From: Thermococcus thermotolerans
GTDB taxonomy: Archaea > Methanobacteriota_B > Thermococci > Thermococcales > Thermococcaceae
Direction of reading: 5' to 3'
DNA length: 64,000 nucleotides
NCBI RefSeq assembly: GCF_024707485.1
Contig: NZ_CP102602.1
Location: 1,674,001-1,738,000 of the forward strand
Shown: positions 35,110 to 44,495 of the stretch, piece by piece
Layout of the letters: each line of letters opens with the position of its first letter
Position numbering within the stretch: position 1 is the stretch's first letter
Made by a program: the position numbers and the translations under genes
The notes under the pieces: generated by a model
Told to the model about the DNA's origin: nothing
Database searches by the model: none
Seen by the model: the letters and a program-made list of their open reading frames with translations, nothing else

Positions 35110-36768
35110 ATGAGGAAGGTTGCTTCTGCAGTCCTGCTGGTTCTGATCGTCCTGACGGCGGGATGCATAGGGTCAAACGGAGGGACAGCCTCAACATCCC
35201 CCACAAGCACGGGGATCACATCAGCTACGTCTCCAACAGCTTCTCCCACTGAATCCGGTGGCATTGACTTTGCAGCTTATGGAAAAGGCCAGGTCCTTTC
35301 TAACTGGTACAAAATTGGGAACACATCGAAGGTCTACGTCAGTAAAGGGTACGAGGACTTGGCCAAGCACTACTTCCCGAACGCCCAGATCCTGCCGGCG
35401 AGCCAGTACGAGGGTGGCATCGCTATACTCTCTCCGGAGGATGCCCGCCCGGTTCTCAGAGGAAAGCCGATACTGATAACGGTCAATGACTACTTCGGCT
35501 ACATCGTCTACAAGCTCGGCCTTAAGTTCGTTGGCAAGGATAAGGGCATCTTTGCGGCGTTCAATAAGGATGGAAGGGAGTACATAGTCTTCACGGGCAC
35601 AAGCAAGGCAGGTGCCGGAGCCGCTCTGGAGTACGCGATGGGAATCAAGAACGGAGGTCAGGTCTATCCCAACGACGTCGTGAGGAGCGGAGAGTTCGAG
35701 GGAATTCTCCTCAAGGTCATAGGGGACAACAACTGGAACGGGATACCCGACGAGGGGGAGCACTGGTACCTGAGCTCATTTAAGACGATGGAGCCTTTCA
35801 TCTACTACTGGCGCATCGTTGACGGTGAGAACGTTACGGTAAAGGGAGGATTCATAAAGTTCGTCAACGGCTCGACCGTATATATTTACGCCCTTGGCTT
35901 CAACGTCAGCGTGGAAGTCAAGAACTCCAACGGGGCTGAGCTCACCTACGTCATCGAGAACACCAATCCCTCCGTACTCAACCTGCCGGAGGGTGTCGAG
36001 ACGGGGGACACGTGGGTCAGGTTCACAACCTCCAAACCCTCCTTCAGCGTCGTTCCGAAGGATGTTGAAAACTACACGATTTTTGCCTTCGGAGACCACA
36101 GGCCCGATGGTGGGAAGGAACTTCCGCAGGTATTCCTCAAGATAAGGGATGCCATAAACGCCGACAGCGGGGTCTTCATAATAGACGGTGGAGACCTGGT
36201 CTATTCCGGCAAGGTCGACGAATGGGGCGAGCTGATGAAGGAGTGGAAGTGGAACAAGCCCGTGTTCATAGCCGTTGGCAACCACGAGTACCGCGGGGAA
36301 GGCATAAACGTCTACCACATGCTCTTTGGGCCGACGGACTACTCCTTCGTCCTTGGAGATTACTACTACATATTCATGAACAACATAGACCACGATTACG
36401 GGCTGAGCGACGAGCAGTGGGCGTGGCTTCAGAACGAGCTCGAAAAGGCTAAGAGCCTCGGCAAGAAGCCCGTCATCGTCATGCATGCCCCTCCGGTTGA
36501 CCCAAGACCCAATGGCAACCACGGCATGAACTACATGGACGGCAAGAAGCTCCTCCAGCTCATGAAGGCCTACAACGCCTTTGGGGTCTTTAGCCACATT
36601 CACATGTTCTGGGACGGTGAGATAGACGGCGTCAGGTACATAGTCACCGGTGGAGGCGGAGCGCCGCTCTACGCCAAGCCCGATGAGGGCGGCTTTTACC
36701 ACTATGCCAGGCTCGGCATGCTCTCCAATGCCACCATAACCGCCGAGCCCGTGAAGGTGAATCCCTGA
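35110..36768 (+). CDS. Calcineurin-type phosphoesterase lipoprotein
   Basis: An exported lipoprotein of 552 residues. The lipobox LTAGC puts a lipid-modified cysteine after residue 20, followed by a Ser/Thr-rich spacer. The C-terminal half is a metallophosphoesterase: FGDHRPDG, DGGDLVYSG, VGNHEYRG, VMHAPPVD and FSHIHMFWDG supply the two-metal ligands. The N-terminal half (residues 45-320) is of unknown fold. It probably releases phosphate from external esters, which fits the phosphate permease gene that follows. ATG 35110 is chosen because GTG 35095 lacks a ribosome site and would lengthen the signal. Confidence 0.82.
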   Translation: MRKVASAVLLVLIVLTAGCIGSNGGTASTSPTSTGITSATSPTASPTESGGIDFAAYGKGQVLSNWYKIGNTSKVYVSKGYEDLAKHYFPNAQILPASQYEGGIAILSPEDARPVLRGKPILITVNDYFGYIVYKLGLKFVGKDKGIFAAFNKDGREYIVFTGTSKAGAGAALEYAMGIKNGGQVYPNDVVRSGEFEGILLKVIGDNNWNGIPDEGEHWYLSSFKTMEPFIYYWRIVDGENVTVKGGFIKFVNGSTVYIYALGFNVSVEVKNSNGAELTYVIENTNPSVLNLPEGVETGDTWVRFTTSKPSFSVVPKDVENYTIFAFGDHRPDGGKELPQVFLKIRDAINADSGVFIIDGGDLVYSGKVDEWGELMKEWKWNKPVFIAVGNHEYRGEGINVYHMLFGPTDYSFVLGDYYYIFMNNIDHDYGLSDEQWAWLQNELEKAKSLGKKPVIVMHAPPVDPRPNGNHGMNYMDGKKLLQLMKAYNAFGVFSHIHMFWDGEIDGVRYIVTGGGGAPLYAKPDEGGFYHYARLGMLSNATITAEPVKVNP

Positions 36769-36797
36769 TTTTCTATTTATTCTATTTATTTCTACAT
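36769..36797 (+). terminator. T-rich terminator after the phosphoesterase gene
   Basis: The stop is followed by three TTTATT-like runs (TTTTCTATTTATTCTATTT), a typical archaeal T-rich termination signal. The next promoter begins about 35 bases later. Confidence 0.45.
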
Positions 36798-36867
36798 AGA
36801 GATTCCCACACAACTATATTCTACTGCGGCAAGATATTTATATGTCCCCCCTTATTGGGCTTCGGTG

Positions 36868-38085
36868 ATGGCAGTGGAAGTGTGGCTACTGATAACCGTG
36901 ATCCTCGGATTTGCCATGGCGTGGGCGATAGGCGCTAACGATGCCGCCAACTCGATGAGCACCGCGGTGGGTGCGAAGGCGATAACCCCCAAACAGGCCG
37001 TCATAATAGCCGGCCTTCTTGAGTTCACCGGGGCGTACTTCTTTGGAAAAAGCGTTACCGAGACCATACGGAAGGGCATCCTCGACCCGACGATGATAAC
37101 CGACCCGAACGTTCTTATCTACGGTTCCGTTGCGGCGCTTCTCGCGGCGACCCTCTGGCTTGTAATAGCCACCAAGTTCGGCCTGCCTGTCTCGACAACC
37201 CATTCGATCATAGGCGGTATAGCGGGCTATGGAATAGTCTACGCCGGAACGGCCATAGTCAACTGGGGCAAGATGACTCAGGTTGTCCTCAGCTGGATAC
37301 TCTCCCCGATAGTCGGGGCCATAATGGCCTACTTCATATTCAAGGCGTTAACAAAAAGCATCTTCGAGAGAAAAGACCCCGTGAGGAGTGCCCGCATCTG
37401 GTCTCCCTTCTGGATCGGGCTGGCCTTCGTGGTCATAGGGACGATGTTCTACATCAAGGTCCTCCACGGAAAGGACCTCAAGACGGGCGTTTTCATGTAC
37501 GGCGTCCCGCTCGGCATAGTTGTGTTCTTTGTAACGTACGTCCTCATAAAGCTCCGCTTCCCGAGCAGCGACCCCTTCATAGGTGTCGAGGCAATCTTTA
37601 GAAAGGTTCAGGTCATCACCTCTGGTTACGTGGCCTTAGCGCATGGAGCCAACGACGTGGCAAACGCGATAGGCCCCGTCGCGGCCGTCTATGCGGTGGC
37701 AACGATGGGGCTGAGCGGCATGCAGGTTCCCGTCCCCAAGTGGATCCTTGCCCTCGGTGGCCTGGGGATAGCGGTAGGTGTTGCCACCTACGGATACAGG
37801 GTGATGGAGACGGTAGGAAAGAAGATAACGGAGCTCACCAACACGAGAGGCTTCACAATAGACTTTTCGGCAGCAACGGTCGTTCTGGTTGCCAGCTGGA
37901 TGGGCCTGCCAATCTCAACAACGCATACCGTCGTTGGGGCAGTCATAGGGGTAGGCCTTGCCAGGGGAGTAAAGGCAATAAACAAGAACATCGTTAGGGA
38001 CATAATAATCTCCTGGTTCATTACCGTTCCGGTCGCGGGTCTGATAAGCGCGGCCATATTCAAGTTCCTCATGATCGTGGGGTGA
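36868..38085 (+). CDS. PiT-family inorganic phosphate permease
   Basis: Membrane transporter of 405 residues with about ten helices in two halves. Each half carries the PiT signature: AIGANDAANSMSTAVGAKA at the start and AHGANDVANAIGPVAAV near residue 260, with GLPVSTTHSIIG and GLPISTTHTVVG repeats. It takes up phosphate with sodium or protons. ATG 36868 has no ribosome site and a TATA box (GATATTTATATG, 36833-36844) lies about 30 bases before, so the message may be leaderless. It is directly followed by its PhoU-like partner gene. Confidence 0.93.
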   Translation: MAVEVWLLITVILGFAMAWAIGANDAANSMSTAVGAKAITPKQAVIIAGLLEFTGAYFFGKSVTETIRKGILDPTMITDPNVLIYGSVAALLAATLWLVIATKFGLPVSTTHSIIGGIAGYGIVYAGTAIVNWGKMTQVVLSWILSPIVGAIMAYFIFKALTKSIFERKDPVRSARIWSPFWIGLAFVVIGTMFYIKVLHGKDLKTGVFMYGVPLGIVVFFVTYVLIKLRFPSSDPFIGVEAIFRKVQVITSGYVALAHGANDVANAIGPVAAVYAVATMGLSGMQVPVPKWILALGGLGIAVGVATYGYRVMETVGKKITELTNTRGFTIDFSAATVVLVASWMGLPISTTHTVVGAVIGVGLARGVKAINKNIVRDIIISWFITVPVAGLISAAIFKFLMIVG

Positions 38086-38089
38086 TAAC

Positions 38090-38764
38090 ATGCAGGTCTG
38101 GACAAAACTCTTTGCGAAGAGCCCGTTCAAGCCCCTCATAAAGCACTCCGAGGTCGTTCTCAACACCGTTGAGACCCTCGAAAAGGCGCTCCAGCGCTGG
38201 TACGATGGGGACTACGAGGAGATGAGAAAGATAGCCGTCGAGGTTGACCGCCTTGAGGACGTTGCCGACAGGATAAAAGAGGAGATAAGGGACTCCCTCA
38301 GCTCGAAGCTCATGATGGCAGTGGCTAGAGAGGACGTGCTCATCTACCTCCACATGCAGGACAAGGTGGCAGATGCGGCAGAGGACACCGCCAAATGGCT
38401 TCTCATCAGGGAGCCTGGAGAGCTTCCGGTCGAGGTCAAGGAGGTAATCCTCCAGATGGGCATGGAGAGCATTAAGGCTGCAAAGCTCGTCCACGAGGCC
38501 ATAGTCCAGATGGATAGGGTTATAGAGAGCGGCTTCGCCGACGGGGAGATATCCAAGGAGTACGAGATAATCAGGCAGATAGAGAGCGTCGAGAACAAGA
38601 TAGACGGCCTCGACACGAAGCTCATGCAGCTCGTCTTTGAGAACACGGAAAAGATGAGCTGGGGCGACGGATTCTACATCCTCAACATCGCCAGAACCCT
38701 CAGCAACATCTCTGACAAGGCGAAGGATGCGGCCGAGAGGATAAGGCTCATGATGAATAAGTGA
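38090..38764 (+). CDS. PhoU-like DUF47 regulator of the phosphate permease
   Basis: A 224-residue all-helical cytoplasmic protein of the DUF47/TIGR00153 family, with VEVDRLEDVADRIKEEIRDS and EDVLIYLHMQDKVADAAEDT. These acidic Asp/Glu-rich helices bind metal clusters in the family. Genes for DUF47 proteins usually follow PiT permeases, as here (four-base gap), and regulate them. ATG 38090 follows GGGGTGATAAC. Confidence 0.9.
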   Translation: MQVWTKLFAKSPFKPLIKHSEVVLNTVETLEKALQRWYDGDYEEMRKIAVEVDRLEDVADRIKEEIRDSLSSKLMMAVAREDVLIYLHMQDKVADAAEDTAKWLLIREPGELPVEVKEVILQMGMESIKAAKLVHEAIVQMDRVIESGFADGEISKEYEIIRQIESVENKIDGLDTKLMQLVFENTEKMSWGDGFYILNIARTLSNISDKAKDAAERIRLMMNK

Positions 38765-38766
38765 GC

Positions 38767-38797
38767 CCCTTCTTTTCCGTTATTCTTAGAAGAAGGG
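38767..38797 (+). terminator. Hairpin after the PiT-DUF47 operon
   Basis: CCCTTCTT pairs perfectly with AAGAAGGG across a 15-base loop that contains T-runs. It begins three bases after the DUF47 stop and lies between two convergent genes, so it may end either transcript. Confidence 0.4.
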
Positions 38798-38818
38798 CAA
38801 GAGAGAAGAACGAGAGGT

Positions 38819-39046
38819 TCAGATGGCTATCATCGTCGAGGTCATCTGTATCTCGGACATCTTCCTTATCTTCTCCGTGATGAACTGGTCAAGGTCCTTG
38901 AGCGTGTCTGTCTCAACCTTAACGACGAGGTCGTACTCGCCGTAGACCACGTAGGCCTCCTTAACCTCCGGCATGGCCAGAAGCTTCTCCATAACTTCCC
39001 TTTCCTTTCCAGCGGCCGTCACCATCAAAATAAAAGCCGTCACCAT
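38819..39046 (-). CDS. Stand-alone Lrp/AsnC ligand-binding (RAM) domain protein
   Basis: A 75-residue protein consisting only of the RAM effector domain, with AMPEVKEAYVVYGEYDLVVKV and MTSTMIAI at the end. It lacks the DNA-binding helix-turn-helix. Such proteins bind amino acids and may modulate full-length Lrp regulators. ATG 39046 follows GGTGAT by four bases, so the longer reading is rejected. It is divergent from the kinase gene and shares its promoter region. Confidence 0.85.
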   Translation of the reverse strand: MVTAFILMVTAAGKEREVMEKLLAMPEVKEAYVVYGEYDLVVKVETDTLKDLDQFITEKIRKMSEIQMTSTMIAI

Positions 39047-39098
39047 GGCTATCACCAAAAGTATTTTATCGGCGGAGTATTTAAGCTTATCGAGGAGT

Positions 39099-39746
39099 AT
39101 GTTCGACCACCTGATAAGCAAAGCCCGGCTGGGGCGGTTTTACTCTCACCTGAAATCGCTCGGATTCGAGGAAATCCGCCCCTACTCCAAGGGAACCACG
39201 AGCCTTATCTTCCGGGCAATGTTAGATGAAAAAAACGTCATCATTAAGCTCCAAAGGCCCGATTCGCCGAGGCAGAACTTCGCGAGGGAGGCGAAAATCG
39301 TCAGGACGATAGAGCCCTTCGGGGTAACTCCCCCGCTGGTGAGGTATGGCGTCTTTGAAGGCCTTGAGTACCTAATCCGGGAGTTCGCGGAGGGGGAGAT
39401 AATCTTCCACGCCGACCTGGAAAAGCGCCACCTCTTTGAGGTAGTCGAGAAAACCGCCCTCCTCGACAGGCTCGGCCTCGACCACGGCCAGATCCAGGGC
39501 GGCAAGCACATAATAGTCGGCGAGCGCGTTTACCTCATAGACTTTGAGAAGGCCAACTGGAGGAAGCCGAAGAACCTCACCTCCGCGATGGCGATGATTT
39601 TCCTCAACGACAACTACATCTCGCGTCGGGTGAGGGCGAAGTTCGGTATCGATGGAGAATTTTTGGACGAAATGAGGAACGAAGTTAGGGCTTACAAAAG
39701 AACGGGGAGGCTTTCAGGCCTTCTCCGCCTCCTTTCTCGCCTTTAG
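39099..39746 (+). CDS. Small atypical Ser/Thr protein kinase (COG2112-like)
   Basis: A 215-residue minimal kinase fold. VIIKLQRPD holds the likely ATP-binding lysine, FAREAKIV the helix-C glutamate, LDHGQIQGG the catalytic loop, and LIDFEKANW the metal motif, with DFE in place of DFG. This resembles the archaeal predicted kinases related to RIO and Bud32. The target is unknown. A TATA-like GTATTTAAGC (39078-39087) close to the ATG suggests a very short leader. The last 33 bases overlap the convergent membrane gene. Confidence 0.75.
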   Translation: MFDHLISKARLGRFYSHLKSLGFEEIRPYSKGTTSLIFRAMLDEKNVIIKLQRPDSPRQNFAREAKIVRTIEPFGVTPPLVRYGVFEGLEYLIREFAEGEIIFHADLEKRHLFEVVEKTALLDRLGLDHGQIQGGKHIIVGERVYLIDFEKANWRKPKNLTSAMAMIFLNDNYISRRVRAKFGIDGEFLDEMRNEVRAYKRTGRLSGLLRLLSRL

Positions 39747-40040
39747 TCTGTCTGCGTAGATCGCCAGCAGGGGTATCGCGATCGCCATCGCTATGAGGCC
39801 CATCCTCGGGTCCCACAGGTAGTTGAAGACCAGTATGACCACCACCGCTATGGCTATCATGAGGAAGAGGTCACGGTCGTAGAGCCTCGACTTCGCCAGT
39901 ACGTTCTGCTCCCTCGCGATGTATGCTAAGTAGAGGGGTATCCCTAGGGCGGCCAGTGCTATTCCGCTGTATGTTCTGAGAACGAGCGAAACCACTATTC
40001 CAGCAGCCAGTATAATTCCAACGGCGTACTCTTCCTTCAT
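39714..40040 (-). CDS. Four-helix membrane protein of unknown function
   Basis: A 108-residue protein with four hydrophobic helices (from VGIILAAGIVVSLVL to MGLIAMAIAIPLLAIYA) and a positive cytoplasmic tail (DRLKARKEAEKA). ATG 40040 follows AGGTGAGAGG. The gene overlaps the end of the kinase gene on the other strand. No family recognised. Confidence 0.7.
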   Translation of the reverse strand: MKEEYAVGIILAAGIVVSLVLRTYSGIALAALGIPLYLAYIAREQNVLAKSRLYDRDLFLMIAIAVVVILVFNYLWDPRMGLIAMAIAIPLLAIYADRLKARKEAEKA

Positions 40041-40108
40041 CCTCTCACCTGGACGGGTAGTTACCCTTATATACTTTTAAGGCTCTCTACTAGGTAGGTG
40101 ATAGCGTT

Positions 40109-41983
40109 ATGAGCAGTATCGAATGGAACCATGAGACCTTTTCTAAGTTCGCCTACCTGGGCGACCCGAGAATAAGGGGGAACCTTGTCGCCTACACCCT
40201 CACCAAGGCCAACATGAAGGACAACAGGTACGAAAGCACCGTGGTCGTTGAGGACCTGGAGACCGGCGCGAGGCGCTTCATCGAGAACGCCTCCATGCCG
40301 AGGATCTCACCCGACGGCAGAAAGCTCGCCTTTACTCGCTTTAACGAGGAGAAGAAGGAGAGCGAGATATGGGTCGCTGACGTCCAGACCCTGAGCGCCA
40401 AGAAGGTTTTGAGCGCTAAAAACGTCCGCTCAATTCAGTGGAACGACGACTCCCGGAGGCTCCTCGTTGTGGGGTTCAAGAGGAGGGACGATGAGGACTT
40501 CGTCTTCGACGACGATGTTCCGGCCTGGTTTGATAACATGGGCTTCTTCGACGGCGAAAAGACCACCTTCTGGGTTCTTGACACGGAGAGCGAGGAGGTA
40601 ATCGAGCGGTTCGAGAAGCCGAGGTTTTCAAGTGGGATATGGCACGGCGATTCCATACTCGTCAACGTCCCGCACCGCGAGGGAAGCAAGCCCGCCCTCT
40701 TCAAGTTCTACGACATCTACCTCTGGAGGGACGGCGAGGAGGAAAAGCTCTTCGAGCGCGTTTCCTTCATGGCGGTGGATTCCGACGGGAAGGCCATCCT
40801 TCTGAGGGGGAAGAGGGAGAAGAAGTACCTCAGCGAGCACGAGTGGCTCTACATCTGGGACGGAGAGCTCAAGCCGGTCTACGAAGGTCCGCTGGACGTC
40901 TATGACGCTAGGCTTGATGATGGGAGGGTCTACTTCCTGACGCCCGACGCTGGAAGGGTGAACCTCTGGCTCTGGGACGGGAAGGCCGAGAGAATCGTTG
41001 CCGGTGACCACTGTGTATACGGCTTCGACGTCCACGGAGGCAGGGCGGTTCTGCTTATAGCGACGGCGACGAGAATAGCGGAGCTCTACCTCTACGACGG
41101 CGAGCTGAAGCAGATAACCGACTACAACGGGCCGATATTCGAACGGCTCAAAACCTTTGAGCCGAGGCACTTCCGCTTCAGGTCCATTGACCTTGAGATA
41201 GACGGCTGGTACCTCAAACCGGAGCTGAAGGAAGATGAGAAGGCTCCGGTGATAGTCTTCGTCCACGGCGGACCGAAGGGGATGTACGGCCACCGCTTCG
41301 TCTACGAGATGCAGTTAATGGCGAACAAGGGCTACTACGTTGTCTTCGTGAACCCGCGCGGGAGCAACGGCTACAGCGAAGACTTTGCCCTCCGCGTGCT
41401 GGAGAGAACCGGTCTGGAGGACTTCCAGGACATAATGAACGGTATTGAGGAGTTCTTTAAGCTCGAACCCCCGGCAGACAGGGAGCGCGTTGGAATAACC
41501 GGCATAAGCTACGGCGGCTTCATGACCAACTGGGCCTTAACTCAGTCCGACCTCTTCAAGGCCGGCATCAGCGAGAACGGCATAAGCTACTGGCTGACGA
41601 ACTACGCATTCTCAGACATAGGCCTCTGGTACGACGTTGAAGTCATCGGGCCAAATCCGCTCGAAAACGATAACTACAGGAAGCTCAGCCCACTGTTCTA
41701 CGCAGATAGGGTTAAAGCGCCGATCCTGCTCATCCACAGCCTTGAGGACTACCGCTGTCCGCTCGACCAGAGTTTAATGTTCTACAACGTGCTCAGGGAC
41801 ATGGGCAAGGAGGCGTACATAGCGATATTCAAGCGTGGTGCCCACGGCCACAGCATACGGGGCAAGCCGAAGCACAGAGCGAAGAGGTACAGGCTCTTCA
41901 TCGAGTTCTTCGAGCGCAAACTCAAGAAGTATGAGGAAGGCTTCGACGTGGAGGAGGTGATGAAGGGCGAAACGAAGGAATGA
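40109..41983 (+). CDS. S9 family peptidase (acylaminoacyl-peptidase/prolyl oligopeptidase type)
   Basis: A cytoplasmic serine peptidase of 624 residues. The N-terminal 360 residues form a beta-propeller with repeated blades (WVADVQT, WVLDTES, YIWDGEL). The C-terminal alpha/beta hydrolase has the nucleophile in GISYGGF (near 471), the acid in LEDYRCPLDQ and the histidine in RGAHGHS. It trims acylated or short peptides. GGTGATAGCGTT precedes ATG 40109, and TTATATAC near 40065 is the TATA. Confidence 0.9.
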   Translation: MSSIEWNHETFSKFAYLGDPRIRGNLVAYTLTKANMKDNRYESTVVVEDLETGARRFIENASMPRISPDGRKLAFTRFNEEKKESEIWVADVQTLSAKKVLSAKNVRSIQWNDDSRRLLVVGFKRRDDEDFVFDDDVPAWFDNMGFFDGEKTTFWVLDTESEEVIERFEKPRFSSGIWHGDSILVNVPHREGSKPALFKFYDIYLWRDGEEEKLFERVSFMAVDSDGKAILLRGKREKKYLSEHEWLYIWDGELKPVYEGPLDVYDARLDDGRVYFLTPDAGRVNLWLWDGKAERIVAGDHCVYGFDVHGGRAVLLIATATRIAELYLYDGELKQITDYNGPIFERLKTFEPRHFRFRSIDLEIDGWYLKPELKEDEKAPVIVFVHGGPKGMYGHRFVYEMQLMANKGYYVVFVNPRGSNGYSEDFALRVLERTGLEDFQDIMNGIEEFFKLEPPADRERVGITGISYGGFMTNWALTQSDLFKAGISENGISYWLTNYAFSDIGLWYDVEVIGPNPLENDNYRKLSPLFYADRVKAPILLIHSLEDYRCPLDQSLMFYNVLRDMGKEAYIAIFKRGAHGHSIRGKPKHRAKRYRLFIEFFERKLKKYEEGFDVEEVMKGETKE

Positions 41984-41988
41984 GCTTT

Positions 41989-42840
41989 TTATCCCTTTTC
42001 TTTCATTGGCTTCCTCGCCACCACTCCCAGGGCCTCCTCAACACGCTTAACCCCCACGAAGCCCGCTTTTCTCAGCCTTTCCATGACGCCCCTCTGGAGG
42101 TCTTTCCTCCGGTACCTCTTCCCCGGGTTCCCGACGTAGTGGAAGAGCCTCCCACCGGGCTTTAGGACGCGATACAGCTCGCGGTAGAACTCCTCCGAGT
42201 AGAGCTGTCCAGCTAAAGAAAAGCGCGGCGGGTCGTGGATAACAACGTCGAAGGTCTCGTTCTTAAAGCGCTTCACGACCTCGGAGGCATCGCCCTGTAT
42301 GACCTGCACCTTTCCTCCCGTGAAGAGCTCCCTGCTCCAGGGGTTTATCCTGGCGAGCTCCAGGACGTGCGGGTCTTTCTCAATGGTTATGACGTACGCC
42401 CCCCTCCTGGCGGACTCTATGGCGGTGTATCCCAGCCCCATGCAGGTGTCCAGAACCGTTTCGCCTTCCTTCGGCTTGACCGCGTTCACCTTGTTCCTTG
42501 TATCCTGGAGAGGGTTCACTTCCTTCGTGCGGTGCATTCTGATGCCGTTTATCTCTATCGTGGGCGGAATCGTCGGGACGAGCTTGTAGAAGTGCTTTCC
42601 GGCTATTGCGGCCTTGTAAACGCCGTTTCTGATAAAGTAAACGCTCCCCTCATCTCTCGCGATTCTCTCTATGATGTCCCTCCCAACCCGCGTTCCGTCT
42701 GGGAACACGAACTCGTCTCCCTCAATGGTTACGAGCCACGATCGGTTCGTTTTCCTCAGGTCGAGGTTGAGCCTCGCCCCACCCTTCGCGAAGAGCAGCC
42801 TCCTTGCCTCTCTCGCGGTCAGAAAATAAAGGATTTCCAT
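41989..42840 (-). CDS. Archaeal SAM-dependent methyltransferase (COG2521-like)
   Basis: A 283-residue protein with a class I methyltransferase fold in its C-terminal 170 residues: motif I LDTCMGLGYTAI, acidic VITIEKDP, GDASEVV, and the catalytic HDPPRFS. The DPPR motif suggests an amino group or a base nitrogen as target, as in rRNA or tRNA modification. The N-terminal 110 residues are of unknown fold. ATG 42840 follows GGTGAT. It ends six bases from the convergent peptidase. Confidence 0.75.
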   Translation of the reverse strand: MEILYFLTAREARRLLFAKGGARLNLDLRKTNRSWLVTIEGDEFVFPDGTRVGRDIIERIARDEGSVYFIRNGVYKAAIAGKHFYKLVPTIPPTIEINGIRMHRTKEVNPLQDTRNKVNAVKPKEGETVLDTCMGLGYTAIESARRGAYVITIEKDPHVLELARINPWSRELFTGGKVQVIQGDASEVVKRFKNETFDVVIHDPPRFSLAGQLYSEEFYRELYRVLKPGGRLFHYVGNPGKRYRRKDLQRGVMERLRKAGFVGVKRVEEALGVVARKPMKEKG

Positions 42841-42844
42841 TGTA

Positions 42845-43321
42845 TCACCGGAGGACGCGTTCTATTTCCCTGATGGAGTTCTCTCTCACTAGGAGGGACT
42901 CTATTTCCAATTTTCTGGCTCTGAGATGCATTCCTCTGTCGTCAGTTATCAGTGGGAGGTTCAGAAGACGTGCCGTTGCTATAAAATACGCATCAAATCC
43001 AGAAGCTCCAGTAAGGGTGGCGACCTCCCTGGCTTTTTCCAGAATCTCTGCATCATAGTGAAGTATGAAATTATCTTCGATGGTGTCGCTGGCGATCGAC
43101 GCCCTGTATTCGTCTCCGGTGATCCTCCTGATGACCCCAGCTACTTCAACGACGATTACGGCTGGTGAGTGAATTTCAATTCTTTTCTCTTCTATCGTCT
43201 CAAGTATGAACTGACACTTCTCGTGAGCTTCAAGCTCCCTTTTGAGTATCTCCTCATCGAGATTTCTGGGGGGAGGTAAGAGTGCCTTGAGGACAACTGA
43301 GGAGTCTATGACTACTCCCAT
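42845..43321 (-). CDS. VapC-like PIN-domain toxin
   Basis: A 158-residue PIN nuclease. The acidic active-site residues appear as VVIDSSVVLKALL at the start, VVEVAGV in the middle, GFDAYFIATA and LITDDRGMH near the end. PIN toxins cut tRNA or rRNA. It overlaps its antitoxin gene by 10 bases, the usual arrangement, and ends four bases before the methyltransferase start. Confidence 0.88.
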   Translation of the reverse strand: MGVVIDSSVVLKALLPPPRNLDEEILKRELEAHEKCQFILETIEEKRIEIHSPAVIVVEVAGVIRRITGDEYRASIASDTIEDNFILHYDAEILEKAREVATLTGASGFDAYFIATARLLNLPLITDDRGMHLRARKLEIESLLVRENSIREIERVLR

Positions 43322-43512
43322 AGTTTCCTCTCCCGGGTTTCGTTGAGGGCGCTCTCAGCGTCCTTCTTAACTTCTACGCCCTCAAATAGCTTTATGAGCC
43401 CCTTCAAGGAGGGTCGGATTATCAGCTCAACCTCCGTGCCGGCTGGAAGATTAAGCTTCTTCTTGGGCCTCAGAACGCCGTTCTCATAAACAGCAACTAT
43501 CTTTGTTCCCAT
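43312..43512 (-). CDS. DUF104 (AF2212/PF0107-type) antitoxin
   Basis: A 66-residue protein with the family start TKIVAVYENGVLRPKKKLNL and EVELII, a small beta domain that partners PIN toxins in archaea. The C-terminal half, rich in Glu and Lys, should wrap the toxin. GGGGAGTGATA precedes ATG 43512; the earlier GTG is not used. Confidence 0.88.
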   Translation of the reverse strand: MGTKIVAVYENGVLRPKKKLNLPAGTEVELIIRPSLKGLIKLFEGVEVKKDAESALNETRERKLWE

Positions 43513-43553
43513 TATCACTCCCCATGGAGAAGTTTGGAAAAACCATTAAAAAC

Positions 43554-44489
43554 CTAACCCACGACCCTCTCAAAAACGCGCTCGAAGTTCTTGAAGGCTA
43601 TAGCCTCGACTTCTTTCTCGCTGAAGGTCTCTCTCAGCTTTTCAATCAGCGCCGGAATCTTTGATTCGTCCTCAAAGCCCTCTACGCTCCTGCCGCTCCA
43701 TCCGGGGAGGTAGTAGACGAAGTCGAAGCCGAGACCGACGTGTTTGTAACCGGCCAAGTCTGCCATGTACGCTATGTGCTCCACGTACCTCTCAAGTGTT
43801 GCCCTCTCCCGGTGGACGAAGCTTGGGATCGCCACCGCCCCGATGACACCACCGCGCTCCGCTATGGCCTTTATCTGTTCATCGGTGAGGTTCCTTCGGT
43901 GGTCGCAGAGGGTTCTTGCGTTGGAGTGCGACGCTATAACCGGAAACGCGGTAATATCGAGGACGTCCCAGAAGCCGGCCTCGTTGATGTGGCTCAGGTC
44001 GATGACTATTCCGAGCTCCTCCGCCTTTCCGACGACCTCGATACCGAAGTTGGTGAGTCCTCCATTCGTTCTTTCAAAGACACCGTCGCCTATCGCGTTG
44101 CGCAGGCTCCAGGTGAGGGTTAAAACGCGGAGGCCCAGGCGGTAGAAGACCTCCAGGAGGTGGATGCTCTCACCTATCGGTTCACCACCCTCAAGGCCGA
44201 GCCAGAGTGCGATTCTTCCCTCTTCAATGACCCTTTTCATCCCTTCAGAGTTCGTCACCAGCTCGAAGCGTTCGCTCTCCTCGATGTCCCTTCTGAGGGC
44301 GTTGAGGACCTCCAGGCCGTAGACGGTTGCGTTGCTCCTCCTGTCGGGGCGCGTCCAGATGGCCATGACCCTGGCATCTATCCCCGGGGCGAAGAAGCGT
44401 TCGAAGTTTTCCTCCAGAACGTGAACCTTCCCCCTGTCCCTTTCGTCGTAGATGAACGTCGGGAGGTCGGAATGGGCGTCGAATATCAT
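43554..44489 (-). CDS. Membrane dipeptidase-type peptidase (M19 family)
   Basis: A 311-residue zinc dipeptidase with FDAHSDLP, LGLEGGEPIG, DLSHINEAGFWD and ASHSNARTL, which carry the metal ligands of renal dipeptidase. No signal peptide, so it acts in the cytoplasm on dipeptides, possibly with a D-residue. It follows the TPR gene by six bases and is likely cotranscribed. Confidence 0.9.
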   Translation of the reverse strand: MIFDAHSDLPTFIYDERDRGKVHVLEENFERFFAPGIDARVMAIWTRPDRRSNATVYGLEVLNALRRDIEESERFELVTNSEGMKRVIEEGRIALWLGLEGGEPIGESIHLLEVFYRLGLRVLTLTWSLRNAIGDGVFERTNGGLTNFGIEVVGKAEELGIVIDLSHINEAGFWDVLDITAFPVIASHSNARTLCDHRRNLTDEQIKAIAERGGVIGAVAIPSFVHRERATLERYVEHIAYMADLAGYKHVGLGFDFVYYLPGWSGRSVEGFEDESKIPALIEKLRETFSEKEVEAIAFKNFERVFERVVG

Positions 44490-44495
44490 GGCTCC

